Of a DNA stretch of 64,000 nt, positions 16,563 through 25,093 are shown piece after piece. The position numbers and the translations under genes are program-made. The stretch comes from AP-15 sp963736715. GTDB taxonomy: Bacteria > Pseudomonadota > Alphaproteobacteria > ATCC43930 > CGMCC-115725. The notes under the pieces are model-generated. The model searched no databases. It saw only the letters and a list, made by a program, of their open reading frames with translations, and was not told the DNA's origin. How positions within the stretch are numbered: position 1 is the first letter of the stretch; each line of letters starts with the position of its first letter. Where the stretch lies: the NCBI GenBank assembly GCA_963736715.1, contig CAVTQA010000007.1, forward strand, positions 186,001 through 250,000, in the 5' to 3' direction.

Positions 16563-17074
16563 CTCGGAGCCACAGCGATCGCCTTCTGCCAAAGCACATC
16601 GCCGATCTTGTGTTGGCCTGCCGGCACAATAAAGCTCGTTTCGGAGGCCATTGGGTTGTCGAGCGGCAGGTACGCTCGTGTCGAGACCTTGAGGGTCGCA
16701 TTGTCAACGATTGCATATTCTCGCTTAAATACGCCATCCTCATACCGGTCTCCAGGGCCAGCGACGTCGTGCGCGACGAGCCGACCCGCCGGATGCGTAT
16801 CGAGCGTCGGATCCGCATTGCACACGCCAACGACATTGCTGTCAGCATCAATGACACAACAGCGCCCGGAGAACGGTTCCGCTCCCGTCGCTACAGCAAT
16901 CGCCGCGCGGCAGGCCGCGTCGTCAAATGGTGCCGATAATGGCAGGAGCAGCCGACTCTCACCCGGACCCGGCTGGTGCAAATCAAGCTGCGATTCATGG
17001 TCCAAAATGATTTTGCGGCGCAAACTCTTGCTGCCTGTCGCGTAGATAACGACGAGCCGGAGAGCGAGGGTCAT
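16559..17074 (-). CDS. Phage hypothetical structural protein
   Basis: 171 residues starting MTLALRLVVIYATGSKS at 17074; the 62 residues upstream of this ATG overlap the preceding gene and are rejected. It shows a likely beta-sheet pattern with motifs IILDHESQLDLHQPGPGESR and FIVPAGQHKIGDVLWQKA. The stop overlaps the glycine-rich gene's start, so the two proteins are translationally coupled and may work together. No family is recognised. Confidence 0.6.
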   Translation of the reverse strand: MTLALRLVVIYATGSKSLRRKIILDHESQLDLHQPGPGESRLLLPLSAPFDDAACRAAIAVATGAEPFSGRCCVIDADSNVVGVCNADPTLDTHPAGRLVAHDVAGPGDRYEDGVFKREYAIVDNATLKVSTRAYLPLDNPMASETSFIVPAGQHKIGDVLWQKAIAVAPR

Positions 17075-17154
17075 GGCGGTCCGACGTGTTTGCTGTGACG
17101 AATTAACGAGATCATGCCGCCTGCGGGAGACCAGGAATGCCCAGATGCCTTCAC
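17071..17154 (-). CDS. Possible tiny phage ORF, 27 residues
   Basis: From a GTG at 17154 it reads KASGHSWSPAGGMISLIRHS after the start codon, and its TGA overlaps the next gene's ATG as ATGA. An ATG-initiated version would have only 14 residues. It is in the same frame as the preceding gene, separated from it by a TAA and eight codons. No good ribosome site is seen, so translation is uncertain. Confidence 0.3.
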   Translation of the reverse strand: MKASGHSWSPAGGMISLIRHSKHVGPP

Positions 17155-17178
17155 GATGGTGGGAAATGCTGTGAAAAA

Positions 17179-18285
17179 TTAGGTCGTAGTACCCTGTACC
17201 CTGATGTCCGCCGAGCCTTTGTAGCTCGCAGTGCCCGCCGCTAGGCTCAGACGTAACCAAATGCCTTGGGCTCCGGCTGCATTGGGCGCTGCGCCCGGTG
17301 GGAGATTGCCGGGGCTAGGCAGTGCGACAAAGGCGGGCTGTGTGGAGAACGAGCCAACCCCCGAAGAAGGTGCGGTCTGTCTATTGACGATGGTGCCCGT
17401 GTCGTTCAAAGCCGTCGTCAGGGCCAAGTCCAGCAACGCGCCCGACGGCACGGTCGGCGTCTCGCTAGCGACCTCGATTTGTGCTCCGGTCAGTGCCGTG
17501 CCAGTGTTGTTATTGACAACGAACACTTTCTCATAGTAGGTCCGTTGAGTGCCGGTCGGCGGATCAGCTGCGGCGTTTGAGAACATTCGGATGACGGCCG
17601 TCACAGGATTGGGCGAAATCTCAAAGAACATTCCTTGAAGAATTTTGTAAGTCGTCGTATTGTCCGGGATCGTGGCCCAGTCGCCACTGACGGCCACCAC
17701 ATCGGTGCCGTAACTTGACGTATCGATGATTTGACGCAGCTGGTTCGCACCGGTACCACTCTTGATCCAGATCACCTGGCCGGGGGAGACGCCGGCGCCG
17801 TCACCCGCCTGCAATTTGAACAAGGCCGGCGTCGTCCCCGTGTGATTGGTGGATCCGTTCTGTGCGGTCCGAACCGTTGTGTCAGTTGTGACTGAACCGG
17901 TCGGCAAGACACAGCTGTGCGCTGCAAGCGCCACGTCGCCAACCGCAGCCGTGCCTCCAGGATTGGCGGCGGGACCGTTTGCAGTGGCTCCCGACACAGC
18001 GGTGTATAGCAGCCGCTCCAGCGACTGAGAACCGGTTACCCAATTCTGTCCATTCAAGGTTAAGGTCTGACTCTGTATCACACCCGTCGTGTCGCGACCG
18101 TAGAAAGTGATCTTGGTTGCCGTGTCGCTGGCTGAGCTCGATATTGCGTCTACGCTGCCAGCCGGAGCGATGTCGTAGAATGCGATACGTCGGCTAAAAT
18201 CAACAGGGCCGCCGTTGATCGCGCCATCTGCCTCAGGCATATTAGCCGAACCATACACGACGATGTCGGAGGGCAGAACACTCAT
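17179..18285 (-). CDS. Phage structural protein of unknown role
   Basis: 368 residues starting M-S-V-L-P-S-D-I-V-V-Y-G, with AGGAG 6 bases upstream of the ATG at 18285. The sequence is beta-rich and Ser/Thr/Gly-heavy (SSASDTATKITFYGRDTTG, RTYYEKVFVVNNNTGTAL). The ending has a repeated pattern of hydrophobic strands (GIWLRLSLAAGTASYKGS). It resembles conserved hypothetical structural proteins in prophages of Rhizobiales, which sit close to the portal gene. It may be a decoration or baseplate accessory protein; no specific function can be given. Confidence 0.6.
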   Translation of the reverse strand: MSVLPSDIVVYGSANMPEADGAINGGPVDFSRRIAFYDIAPAGSVDAISSSASDTATKITFYGRDTTGVIQSQTLTLNGQNWVTGSQSLERLLYTAVSGATANGPAANPGGTAAVGDVALAAHSCVLPTGSVTTDTTVRTAQNGSTNHTGTTPALFKLQAGDGAGVSPGQVIWIKSGTGANQLRQIIDTSSYGTDVVAVSGDWATIPDNTTTYKILQGMFFEISPNPVTAVIRMFSNAAADPPTGTQRTYYEKVFVVNNNTGTALTGAQIEVASETPTVPSGALLDLALTTALNDTGTIVNRQTAPSSGVGSFSTQPAFVALPSPGNLPPGAAPNAAGAQGIWLRLSLAAGTASYKGSADIRVQGTTT

Positions 18286-18329
18286 CAAGGGCTCCTCGCG
18301 TGCCTATTTATTGGGCTCGAATAATCAAT

Positions 18330-18476
18330 CTACTTCGTAGGGTTAAGTGATGGCCGCAGCGTCGGTCCAACGGGCAAAATCACCGGGCTTACAGGATCTA
18401 ATCGGACCGCATCAGGCGCGATGCCGTCGCCAGCCTCACTAATATAGGTGCAGGTCGACAGCTTCCCTGTGACTAG
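18330..18476 (-). pseudogene. Start-less ORF of 49 codons (remnant or frame-disrupted small phage protein)
   Basis: The frame reads VTGKLSTCTYISEAGDG, then PDAVRLDPVSPVILPVGPTL, ending NPTK with TAG at 18330. It looks like real protein, not noise, and fills the space between portal and the next gene. No ATG, GTG or TTG opens it in frame, and a TGA lies two codons before it. A TTG at about 18486 in the next frame would join it if one base were removed near 18474. It may be a fourth indel site or a decayed gene. Confidence 0.35.
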
Positions 18477-18504
18477 ATTTCAACGACGAGTGCGGCGGAC
18501 GGAC

Positions 18505-19866
18505 CTAAGTGTCTGCTTGCCGACTCGGGGTTTCCCTACCGGCATCGCTCAGCAACACAGGCCCTTGTGCGGTCAGAAACATCGGCTGATCCCCGCCTGC
18601 GACCGGCGGCATTCCCAGAATGTCGCGCGCCTCATTGAGCGTATAAATCCCGTCCTTCACATAACTGCTGATCATCGTTGCCTGGTCATTTGGATCTGTC
18701 GGCCGGCTATTCGACCAGGCGAATTCGAGATCGACATGGCCCATCCTCGTCTGGATGACGCCATCGACCAACCGCTTGACCCACCCGAGCAAGGGCGCGA
18801 GCCCTTCTTCCAGGGCTGCTTCCTGCGCAGTTTGAGCCGTGGCCCGATTGACCTGCGGCGTAAAGGCGGTGGGCGGCAATGAGAATGCATAACAGACGAT
18901 CCGCGCCAGCCACTCGTCGAAATCGTCCTTATATGGCGCCTCCTTGAAGGCCTGGTATTTGGCACCACTGGGACCCCAGACGAGGCGAGTGCGATTGCCC
19001 GTATTTCCTGCTAGAATCGAGTCGAACCACTCCTGGAACTGGCGGATCTGCTCAGGGCTCCACCCGTCCGGCGCATTGAGCAGACCGGGTGGGACATTGC
19101 CATCCGTAAAATGTTGCAGTTGCATCGCTTGGCGGCGCAGCCCGATATTGACCGTCGCCACGATCTGCTCGACAGGGCTGAAACCGTACGCCTTGTGCGG
19201 CCGTGGGTTCCGCGGCAGGTATATCAGCTCGTCGCTGGTCAGCAGACGCCAAGGCCGCCCGTGGATGATCTGTTCGTAGGCCGGGGCGGGCGGCCGGGGC
19301 CGCCGACCGGTATCATCGAGCAATACCTTGATCGTCGCTCCGTCAACGATATCGAGCCCAATGATTTTGCCGCCGCGGTTACGGCGTAATTCGAATGCCG
19401 CCGCGTCGAGCACAAGGACATCTTCGAGCGCTTCGCGAAGCCAGGTTGCGAAGGGTTGTTCGCCATCCGGGCTTCGCCAAAAATCGGTCAAATTATCAAT
19501 TCGCGAGGCGGCGTCTTTGTCAGGCGTTTTCTCGGTACGAGATTTGATCGCCCAGTCGAGCTTCTCGATCTGGTCCTTCCGAGTTTCAATCGCGAGCCGA
19601 GTGATATCGTGAGTTTCGGCAAGCGCCCTCAGTTCGTAGAAACCGATCGCTTCGTAAGAGCGCGGCGTGTAGATCGCATTGTAGCCGACCGGATAATCCC
19701 AGAGGCGTACCTGCTCGCGCTCCGGCGGAACCAGCGGATAGCTGGGTGAGAAGCTCCCGCCGTCGGGCTGGAAAACATCGCGAAATCGAGTGACGTCGTT
19801 CTGACTGCCCCAGCCGCCCCAACTATAGGACGCTAACGAGGTCCGTTTGCCTTCAGGAGCAGGCAT
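18505..19866 (-). CDS. Phage portal protein
   Basis: 453 residues. The portal-family signatures are strong: NAIYTPRSYEAIGFYELRAL near the N-terminus, IETRKDQIEKLDWAI, the IIHGRPWRLLTSDELIYLPR strand block, and YGFSPVEQIVATVNIGLRRQ followed by the long helix and EWLARIVCYAFSLPP. The portal ring is the DNA gate of the capsid and docks the terminase. Unusually, it is separated from the terminase gene by a tail spike and one small gene. The N-terminus (WGGWGSQNDVTRF) is non-conserved. Confidence 0.85.
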   Translation of the reverse strand: MPAPEGKRTSLASYSWGGWGSQNDVTRFRDVFQPDGGSFSPSYPLVPPEREQVRLWDYPVGYNAIYTPRSYEAIGFYELRALAETHDITRLAIETRKDQIEKLDWAIKSRTEKTPDKDAASRIDNLTDFWRSPDGEQPFATWLREALEDVLVLDAAAFELRRNRGGKIIGLDIVDGATIKVLLDDTGRRPRPPAPAYEQIIHGRPWRLLTSDELIYLPRNPRPHKAYGFSPVEQIVATVNIGLRRQAMQLQHFTDGNVPPGLLNAPDGWSPEQIRQFQEWFDSILAGNTGNRTRLVWGPSGAKYQAFKEAPYKDDFDEWLARIVCYAFSLPPTAFTPQVNRATAQTAQEAALEEGLAPLLGWVKRLVDGVIQTRMGHVDLEFAWSNSRPTDPNDQATMISSYVKDGIYTLNEARDILGMPPVAGGDQPMFLTAQGPVLLSDAGRETPSRQADT

Positions 19867-19950
19867 CAGAGCAACTCCATGATGTCACAAATGCGGGTCG
19901 CAGGAACGTGTCTGCTTTACCCCAACTCTCTCGGTTGTAGGAGGCCTGAA

Positions 19951-22900
19951 TCATTGAAAACCGAAGCAGCTGTAGACGAGAGCGTCGCCATCGGTGAAGA
20001 CCCCGGTAAGCACCATACTCGCAGTCGACGTGGCTGTCGGTCTGATGAGAATTGGCGTGGTTTCATCGAAAACCGAGCAAACTGGAGGGTTCGGCCATGA
20101 CGATGCGAATGTGATCGTGCAACGGCCACCATTGCCAGTGCCAACGGTAATCCGCCCGGCACTGTCATTGCCGCCGATCGACGGCGCAGTCCCACAGTCC
20201 CCAGACCCCGAGCCGAGCGCCGGGGTTGCTCCCGTAGTAATCTGGTGCCCGAACATGCCAAGTGCCGAGGCGCTCCGTGGCGTAATCGACAGTATCCGGA
20301 AATTGCCGCCGTCGAATTGCAACGCCATAAATTCATAGTTGATGGGCGCGAGCGTCACCGAGTTGCCGGCCGTGCCGGTCGCCCCAGCGGGATAAAGGAT
20401 TTGTCCGCCAGAGGCGCCATTGACTTGAATAGTCATGGTCTTACCGTTGTCGGTCGCAAAGCCCATTGTCCAGCCGGCACTTATCGCAGTCGTCGACGGC
20501 AGGGTCACGGTTAGAGAGCTGCTCGGGGTGTTGTAACTGGACAATGCGTTGCCGATGTCGCTTTGGGAGGCGGCATATGTGCTGACCGCCGGAAAGCTCC
20601 AACGATTGATTCCCGGAGCATTGCCCGTAATCCCCATCAACGTGGCCGTTGCCGGTGTTGACTGGATAACTCGGAAATTCCCGCCGTCGAATTGCAGAAC
20701 GATCAGTTCGTAGTTTGCTGCGGCCAGCGAGGCCGAAGTAGTGGTTGCGCCACTACCCGGGTAGAGGATGCGCCCGCCGGAGGTAGAGTTGGTTTGCACT
20801 GCGGCAGTCTTGTTGCCATCGGTCGCTATCCCGATCGTCCATCCCGTCGGCAGGGCCGTCGTCGACGGCAACGTTACCGCCAAATACGAAGCCGAGCTGT
20901 TGAGGCTCGATATTACATTGCCATTGTCAGCAACTGTCGCGGAGTAAGAACTGACCATAGGGAAGCTCCAGCGGCTGATCCCGGCGGCGCCGATCATGCC
21001 GATCGCCTGCGCGGTCGCTGGTGTCGCATCAAGCACCCGAAAAATGCCGTTGCCGTCGTATTGCACCACCATGAACTCGTAAGCACCCTGGCTGGTGTTC
21101 GCCATCGCCAACGATGTCTGCGATCCACCAGAACCCGGCCATACTATGTGACCACCGGTGGTGTTGTTCACCTGGACCATCAGACCCTTATTGTTGTCGG
21201 TGGCGAAGCCCATGGACCAGCCGTCGGGAAGCTCATTTGTCGAGGGCAGCGTAACTGTCAGACCTGCGGCGCTATTGTAGCTCGATAGGACGTTGCCGTT
21301 GTCGCTGAGGTCGGCGGCATAGCCAGAAGCGGCGGGGAACAGCCAGTTGCTCGGCCAGGGCGGCGGCTCGAAGCCGTTCGCCAAGCGTGTGCTTCGGGTC
21401 GACGAGACAATACGGAAGTTGTTTCCATCCGATTGCAGCCGAACATATTCATAATTTCCGGCGCCCATTGTGATCGCTGAGACGCTCTTGCCGCCAGAGA
21501 TGATCGAACCGCTCGTCGTCGTGATCGTCATGCCCTTGCCGTTGTCGGAAGCAAATCCCATGCTCCATCCTGCATTGACGCTGGCAAGCGCAGGCAGGGT
21601 CACCGACATTGATGCGCCCGGAGCATTATAATTCGAAACGCTGAGCCCATCATCGATCGGCTTTGCTACATAAGATCCGGCTGCCGGAAACAGCCAATTA
21701 TCTCGCGATCCCGTGCCGATTACCGATATCCCCGTCGAGAGCGGTCCGTAATTGACCGTTGCGCCGCCATAATTGGGGTTGATCAGCACATTGCCGTCGC
21801 TCGCCGTCGCACTCACCGCTGTGACACAGTCGAAATAAGGGGATACGAAAGTGTTGAGACCATTGTGACTGAAAGTTATCGACAAGCAGGTCGAGGACAC
21901 TTCGAGATCGAGAGCAAAGAAGGTGTTGCTGAAGTTGTAACCGTTCTCCAGAACTACTCCGCGGCCTCCGGTGCCCTGCGCCGTACCCGCACCGGATATT
22001 CGGGAAAACTGAACCTGTTCGAATGCAACGCCGGCCGCCCCGCCGGCCGCCACGCAAACTGCGTAAACATCACTGTCCAGTAGATAATTGAACTGACACC
22101 CTCCCCCCGCTGCTGCAGTGTTGGCATTATTGACAATCAGATGATCGAATTTTGCCGAATTATGCGCATCGGAGAAATCAGGTTTGCCGACCACGACGAC
22201 ATAGGCCGGAGTATTGCCATTGACAAATAGGGTGCCTTCTTCTCTAAAATAGAAACACCCGGTCGGGCCGCTGGTCGTACCGCCGCCGCATTGGATCTGC
22301 AACACCGGGCCGGCGGCAATCGTTCGACCGTCGATGACGGCGCCGTCCGAGATGAGGCGAAACCCTTGGCCCGCCTGGGTGGCGTAGTCGATGATTATCT
22401 GTGATGTGACCTTGTAGGTCCCCGCGGTTAGGCGCACCGGCCAGTTATTCGCGATAGCGGTTGAAATTGTGCTGTTTATGGCGTTCGTATCGTCATGATT
22501 ACCGTCGGCCATGGCGCCATTGCACCGTACATCGATCCATGGGTGTCCGGAGCACATGAGCACGTCGCCTTGCAGCGTGGACTGGCCGGTGATGTTGAGT
22601 GAGGAGCCGCTGATCGTCTGTGCCAAAGTGGGGAGCGTCACACCGAGAGCAAAAGCAAACGCTGCGATTCGCAGAAGAGTGCGGGTGATCCGCGATCCGG
22701 CAGCTGGTTGCCGCTGAGCCGGGCGGACCCCGCTTTTCTGTCTGGTGGTGCCGGACTGTTGCTCCGACCCCAGGGTAGCCCCAACATGCGTGACGGTGAG
22801 CGCTCGCCATGCGTCGAATAATCGGAATTTAGCGATGTGGCGCAGCAGCCCGGCATCAGCGAGTAATACGGCGGTTGTCGTGGCGAACCAAATCCCGAGA

Positions 22901-22974
22901 GCGGCGGCAAAGCCGGTCGGTACAGTCATGGCCAGATCCGGCACAGATGCTGATACCGGCAGAGACATCACCAT
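19951..22974 (-). CDS. Large phage tail spike / depolymerase-like protein with pectate-lyase-type domain and four repeats
   Basis: 1007 residues. A hydrophobic N-terminal segment (about 18-45) is followed by a second, signal-peptide-like segment (about 98-119, LLRIAAFAFALGVTLPTLAQ). Then comes a pectate-lyase superfamily opening (WIDVRCNGAMADGNHDDTNA, about 146-165), usual for right-handed beta-helix tail spikes that bind or cut surface polysaccharide. Residues about 425-908 are four tandem repeats of 117-125 residues. The last 100 residues form a separate domain with a cysteine pair. The start overlaps the preceding gene by 7 bases. It lies between terminase and portal, not in the tail module, suggesting a later acquisition. 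Confidence 0.7.
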   Translation of the reverse strand: MVMSLPVSASVPDLAMTVPTGFAAALGIWFATTTAVLLADAGLLRHIAKFRLFDAWRALTVTHVGATLGSEQQSGTTRQKSGVRPAQRQPAAGSRITRTLLRIAAFAFALGVTLPTLAQTISGSSLNITGQSTLQGDVLMCSGHPWIDVRCNGAMADGNHDDTNAINSTISTAIANNWPVRLTAGTYKVTSQIIIDYATQAGQGFRLISDGAVIDGRTIAAGPVLQIQCGGGTTSGPTGCFYFREEGTLFVNGNTPAYVVVVGKPDFSDAHNSAKFDHLIVNNANTAAAGGGCQFNYLLDSDVYAVCVAAGGAAGVAFEQVQFSRISGAGTAQGTGGRGVVLENGYNFSNTFFALDLEVSSTCLSITFSHNGLNTFVSPYFDCVTAVSATASDGNVLINPNYGGATVNYGPLSTGISVIGTGSRDNWLFPAAGSYVAKPIDDGLSVSNYNAPGASMSVTLPALASVNAGWSMGFASDNGKGMTITTTSGSIISGGKSVSAITMGAGNYEYVRLQSDGNNFRIVSSTRSTRLANGFEPPPWPSNWLFPAASGYAADLSDNGNVLSSYNSAAGLTVTLPSTNELPDGWSMGFATDNNKGLMVQVNNTTGGHIVWPGSGGSQTSLAMANTSQGAYEFMVVQYDGNGIFRVLDATPATAQAIGMIGAAGISRWSFPMVSSYSATVADNGNVISSLNSSASYLAVTLPSTTALPTGWTIGIATDGNKTAAVQTNSTSGGRILYPGSGATTTSASLAAANYELIVLQFDGGNFRVIQSTPATATLMGITGNAPGINRWSFPAVSTYAASQSDIGNALSSYNTPSSSLTVTLPSTTAISAGWTMGFATDNGKTMTIQVNGASGGQILYPAGATGTAGNSVTLAPINYEFMALQFDGGNFRILSITPRSASALGMFGHQITTGATPALGSGSGDCGTAPSIGGNDSAGRITVGTGNGGRCTITFASSWPNPPVCSVFDETTPILIRPTATSTASMVLTGVFTDGDALVYSCFGFQ
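20250..21702 (-). repeat. Four tandem coding repeats inside the tail spike
   Basis: The repeats begin at about 21702, 21351, 20976 and 20607. Each has the order N/R-W-x-F-P-A, then NGNVLSSYN, LTVTLPST, GWSMGFATDNxK, a Gly-rich loop, NYEFMxLQxDGGNFRI. They are divergent at DNA level, so this is an old duplication and not a fresh expansion. Confidence 0.85.
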
Positions 22975-23405
22975 CTCCGAGCCGCAAAGGACTGGCCGGC
23001 CGAACTTGCAAAGAGGCTAATCACGCCCGCCGGCTTATAACCGCAGGGCGTGATGAACACTGCGCCCGGCGCGATCGGGATCGAGCCCCCGCCGGCGCTT
23101 GCCGCACCAACATCGGAAACATAGAGGTTGGCCGAAGAGTTGTTTGCGACGAGGAAGCCGTTGACCGGAATGACGCCGGCAAACAGGGGCTGCGCCATGC
23201 CTCCGGTCACGACCGTGCCGCTGCCGTCAATCGCCGCGGATCCAGCAGCATTGATAACCGGAAGAGGGGCCGTCGGGCCGACCGGAGTTGCTACGCCGCC
23301 TGCGATTGCCGCCGGCGTATGAACCGGGACGAGGTTGCCCGCAATGTCAGTTTGCGTCGAAATTGATTGGGTCGTCGTATTGGCGTCCTTGACGAGCAGC
23401 GTCAA
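22968..23405 (-). CDS. Small phage structural protein
   Basis: 145 residues from a TTG start at 23405, with GGAAGGAG about 8 bases upstream. The opening T-L-L-V-K-D-A-N-T-T-T-Q-S is a recurring start among small prophage proteins of Rhizobiales. The rest is beta-rich with a Gly/Ala/Pro loop (GAASAGGGSIPIAPGAVF). Its stop overlaps the tail-spike start, so the two are coupled. It may be a spike- or fibre-associated structural protein; function unknown. Confidence 0.6.
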   Translation of the reverse strand: MTLLVKDANTTTQSISTQTDIAGNLVPVHTPAAIAGGVATPVGPTAPLPVINAAGSAAIDGSGTVVTGGMAQPLFAGVIPVNGFLVANNSSANLYVSDVGAASAGGGSIPIAPGAVFITPCGYKPAGVISLFASSAGQSFAARRW

Positions 23406-23444
23406 TGATCGGCTCCTTCCCAGTAATGATTTGGCGAAGCGCCT

Positions 23445-24815
23445 TTAAGAATCGCGTTTCCCATTACCAGCCAATTGACCACTAAGCTGGCGATAGGCCT
23501 CGAAAATTCCCTTAGCGGGCATCGATTCGAAGAGGAGATCGGTCAGTGCCCAGACCAGCGCATCCACCCGATCCGGAGAGTAGCCGGCCGAACGGGTCGA
23601 GAAATCGCCATGCGCGTCCGCGGTGAAGGCGCACATCTGATCCTCGAGTTCCGGGAACACGCCGAGGTGGTGCACTCGGCCTTGCTCGTAAAGCGCCGCA
23701 ATCGGTTCTGCGCGAGTTACCTTTCCCCGGGAAGCACGCACGGCAGAGAAGGGCGCATTTGGCTCGATCACTCGCAGCGTCGCCTCGACCATGTCGCCGC
23801 CATTGTTTACCTCGGCTACGATCCGATCAGCCGTGTGCGCGCGATAAACCGAAATAGCTGTCTTGGCCCATTCCGTGGGCTGATATCGACCCGAGGCATC
23901 GGCGAGCACCCAACCTCGTCCGCCGGCATCTTTGCCGGCGACAATAATGCCGGTCTCATCAGCCCGCTCAGTTGAGCTCGCCGCTGGATCGATGGCGACA
24001 ACCACTCTTATTAGCGGCGGGGCCGCGCGGACTCGCGATCCTTCCAACATGCCGCGGTTCCACAAGGCACCGGGAACATCTTCAAGCAGCTCTGCTTCGA
24101 GCTCTTGGCGGCCGAGACGAGTCCCCTGATACTTCCGAATTATCTGTCCGAAGAACGCCGAGGCGAGATTGGCGCGGTTCTCGTAAGTGGTTCCTCGCGT
24201 CACAACGACCGTCGGATCGGCGATCAACCCGCGAATGAGCGATGTCGTCCGGGGAGTCGTCGTCACCACAACGCGCGGATCGGTTCCCAAGCGCAGCCCG
24301 AACATAAGCATGTCCCAGGCCTCCGGATGGCGCCAGCTCGCAAGCTCGTCGCACCACGCCGCGTCGTGCTGCGGTCCGCGAAGTCGTTCGGGTTCGTCGG
24401 CACTGAATAGCGTGGCGATGGCCCCATTCGGCCAAGTCAGACGCCGCTTCGAGGGCTCATACCGCGGCCGTTCCCAAGGCGGCGAGATAGCCAGGATGCC
24501 GCTTTCTCCTTCGACCATGACATCGCGGGCATCGCCGGCTGTCGGCGCTACGAGCGCAAGTCGATGGGCGGTTCGCGCAGTGACCCGAGCGCGGATCATT
24601 TCTGCACCGGTTCGCGTCTTCCCGAAGCCACGGCCCGCAAGCACGAGCCATACCCGCCACTCTCCACTGGGCGGCAGCTGATTGGGCCGGGCCCAGAATG
24701 CCCAATCATATAGCAGCGCCCGCGCTTTTGCGGGCGTCAGGGCGGCGATGAGCTCGTTCCTGGGCAACTCCGCTCCTGAGACAAGCGAAGTTGCGTGCAA
24801 GCGCGTCGCGCGCAT
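23445..24815 (-). CDS. Phage terminase large subunit (DNA packaging ATPase-nuclease)
   Basis: 456 residues. The ATPase has Walker A GRGFGKT at residues 61-67 and the Walker B region HDAAWCDELASW, followed by the coupling motif VVVTTTPR. The RNase H-like nuclease domain starts at VVVAIDPAASS and continues through IVAEVNNGGDMV to VDALVWALTDLL. It cuts and pumps phage DNA into the prohead through the portal. No separate small terminase is obvious, unless the DUF6456-like protein encoded upstream plays that role. Length and motifs match GTA-like and lambdoid-type large terminases. Confidence 0.9.
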   Translation of the reverse strand: MRATRLHATSLVSGAELPRNELIAALTPAKARALLYDWAFWARPNQLPPSGEWRVWLVLAGRGFGKTRTGAEMIRARVTARTAHRLALVAPTAGDARDVMVEGESGILAISPPWERPRYEPSKRRLTWPNGAIATLFSADEPERLRGPQHDAAWCDELASWRHPEAWDMLMFGLRLGTDPRVVVTTTPRTTSLIRGLIADPTVVVTRGTTYENRANLASAFFGQIIRKYQGTRLGRQELEAELLEDVPGALWNRGMLEGSRVRAAPPLIRVVVAIDPAASSTERADETGIIVAGKDAGGRGWVLADASGRYQPTEWAKTAISVYRAHTADRIVAEVNNGGDMVEATLRVIEPNAPFSAVRASRGKVTRAEPIAALYEQGRVHHLGVFPELEDQMCAFTADAHGDFSTRSAGYSPDRVDALVWALTDLLFESMPAKGIFEAYRQLSGQLAGNGKRDS

Positions 24816-24841
24816 CCTTAAAAATCCTTTGGTATTTTGCC

Positions 24842-24982
24842 TTAAGACGCCGCGCTGGTGTCGAACCCCGGGATGCTGGCGATGGCACCGAAGACCGATT
24901 TCTCGGATCGCTGCTTTACGGGGCGCCCCAGGCTCTGGGCGCCGGACACGCAGCTTCTGGGCAGCGGCTGTGTACCGACCAA
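24842..24982 (-). CDS. Possible short leader ORF before the terminase gene
   Basis: Between the promoter at 25051-25079 and the terminase there are about 230 bases of leader. The best minus-strand frame opens at a TTG (24982) or GTG (24949) and ends at 24842, reading GRPVKQRSEKSVFGAIAS near its end. Start codons and ribosome site are weak. An opposing plus-strand frame is about as long, so coding is uncertain. The leader may instead be untranslated. Confidence 0.2.
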   Translation of the reverse strand: MVGTQPLPRSCVSGAQSLGRPVKQRSEKSVFGAIASIPGFDTSAAS

Positions 24983-25050
24983 CCCCGTTGCGGCACCGTC
25001 AACGTTGAAGTCGACGTGGTCCCGTTACCCACTCTTGCCAGCGTAAGATA

Positions 25051-25079
25051 ACTATATCACTTCGATCTGGAATTGTCAA
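25051..25079 (-). promoter_or_regulatory. Strong sigma70-type promoter for the phage structural operon
   Basis: On the minus strand TTGACA (25079-25074) and TATAGT (25056-25051) are separated by exactly 17 bases. The promoter points at the terminase and all downstream head, tail and lysis genes. It lies just after the stop of the DUF6456-like gene, which makes that protein a candidate regulator. Confidence 0.65.
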
Positions 25080-25093
25080 TCCGTAAATATTCC

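Noticed and set aside
24858..25046. 62-residue plus-strand ORF in the terminase leader
   Set aside because: It faces the strong leftward promoter, has a GTG start with no ribosome site, and no recognisable content.
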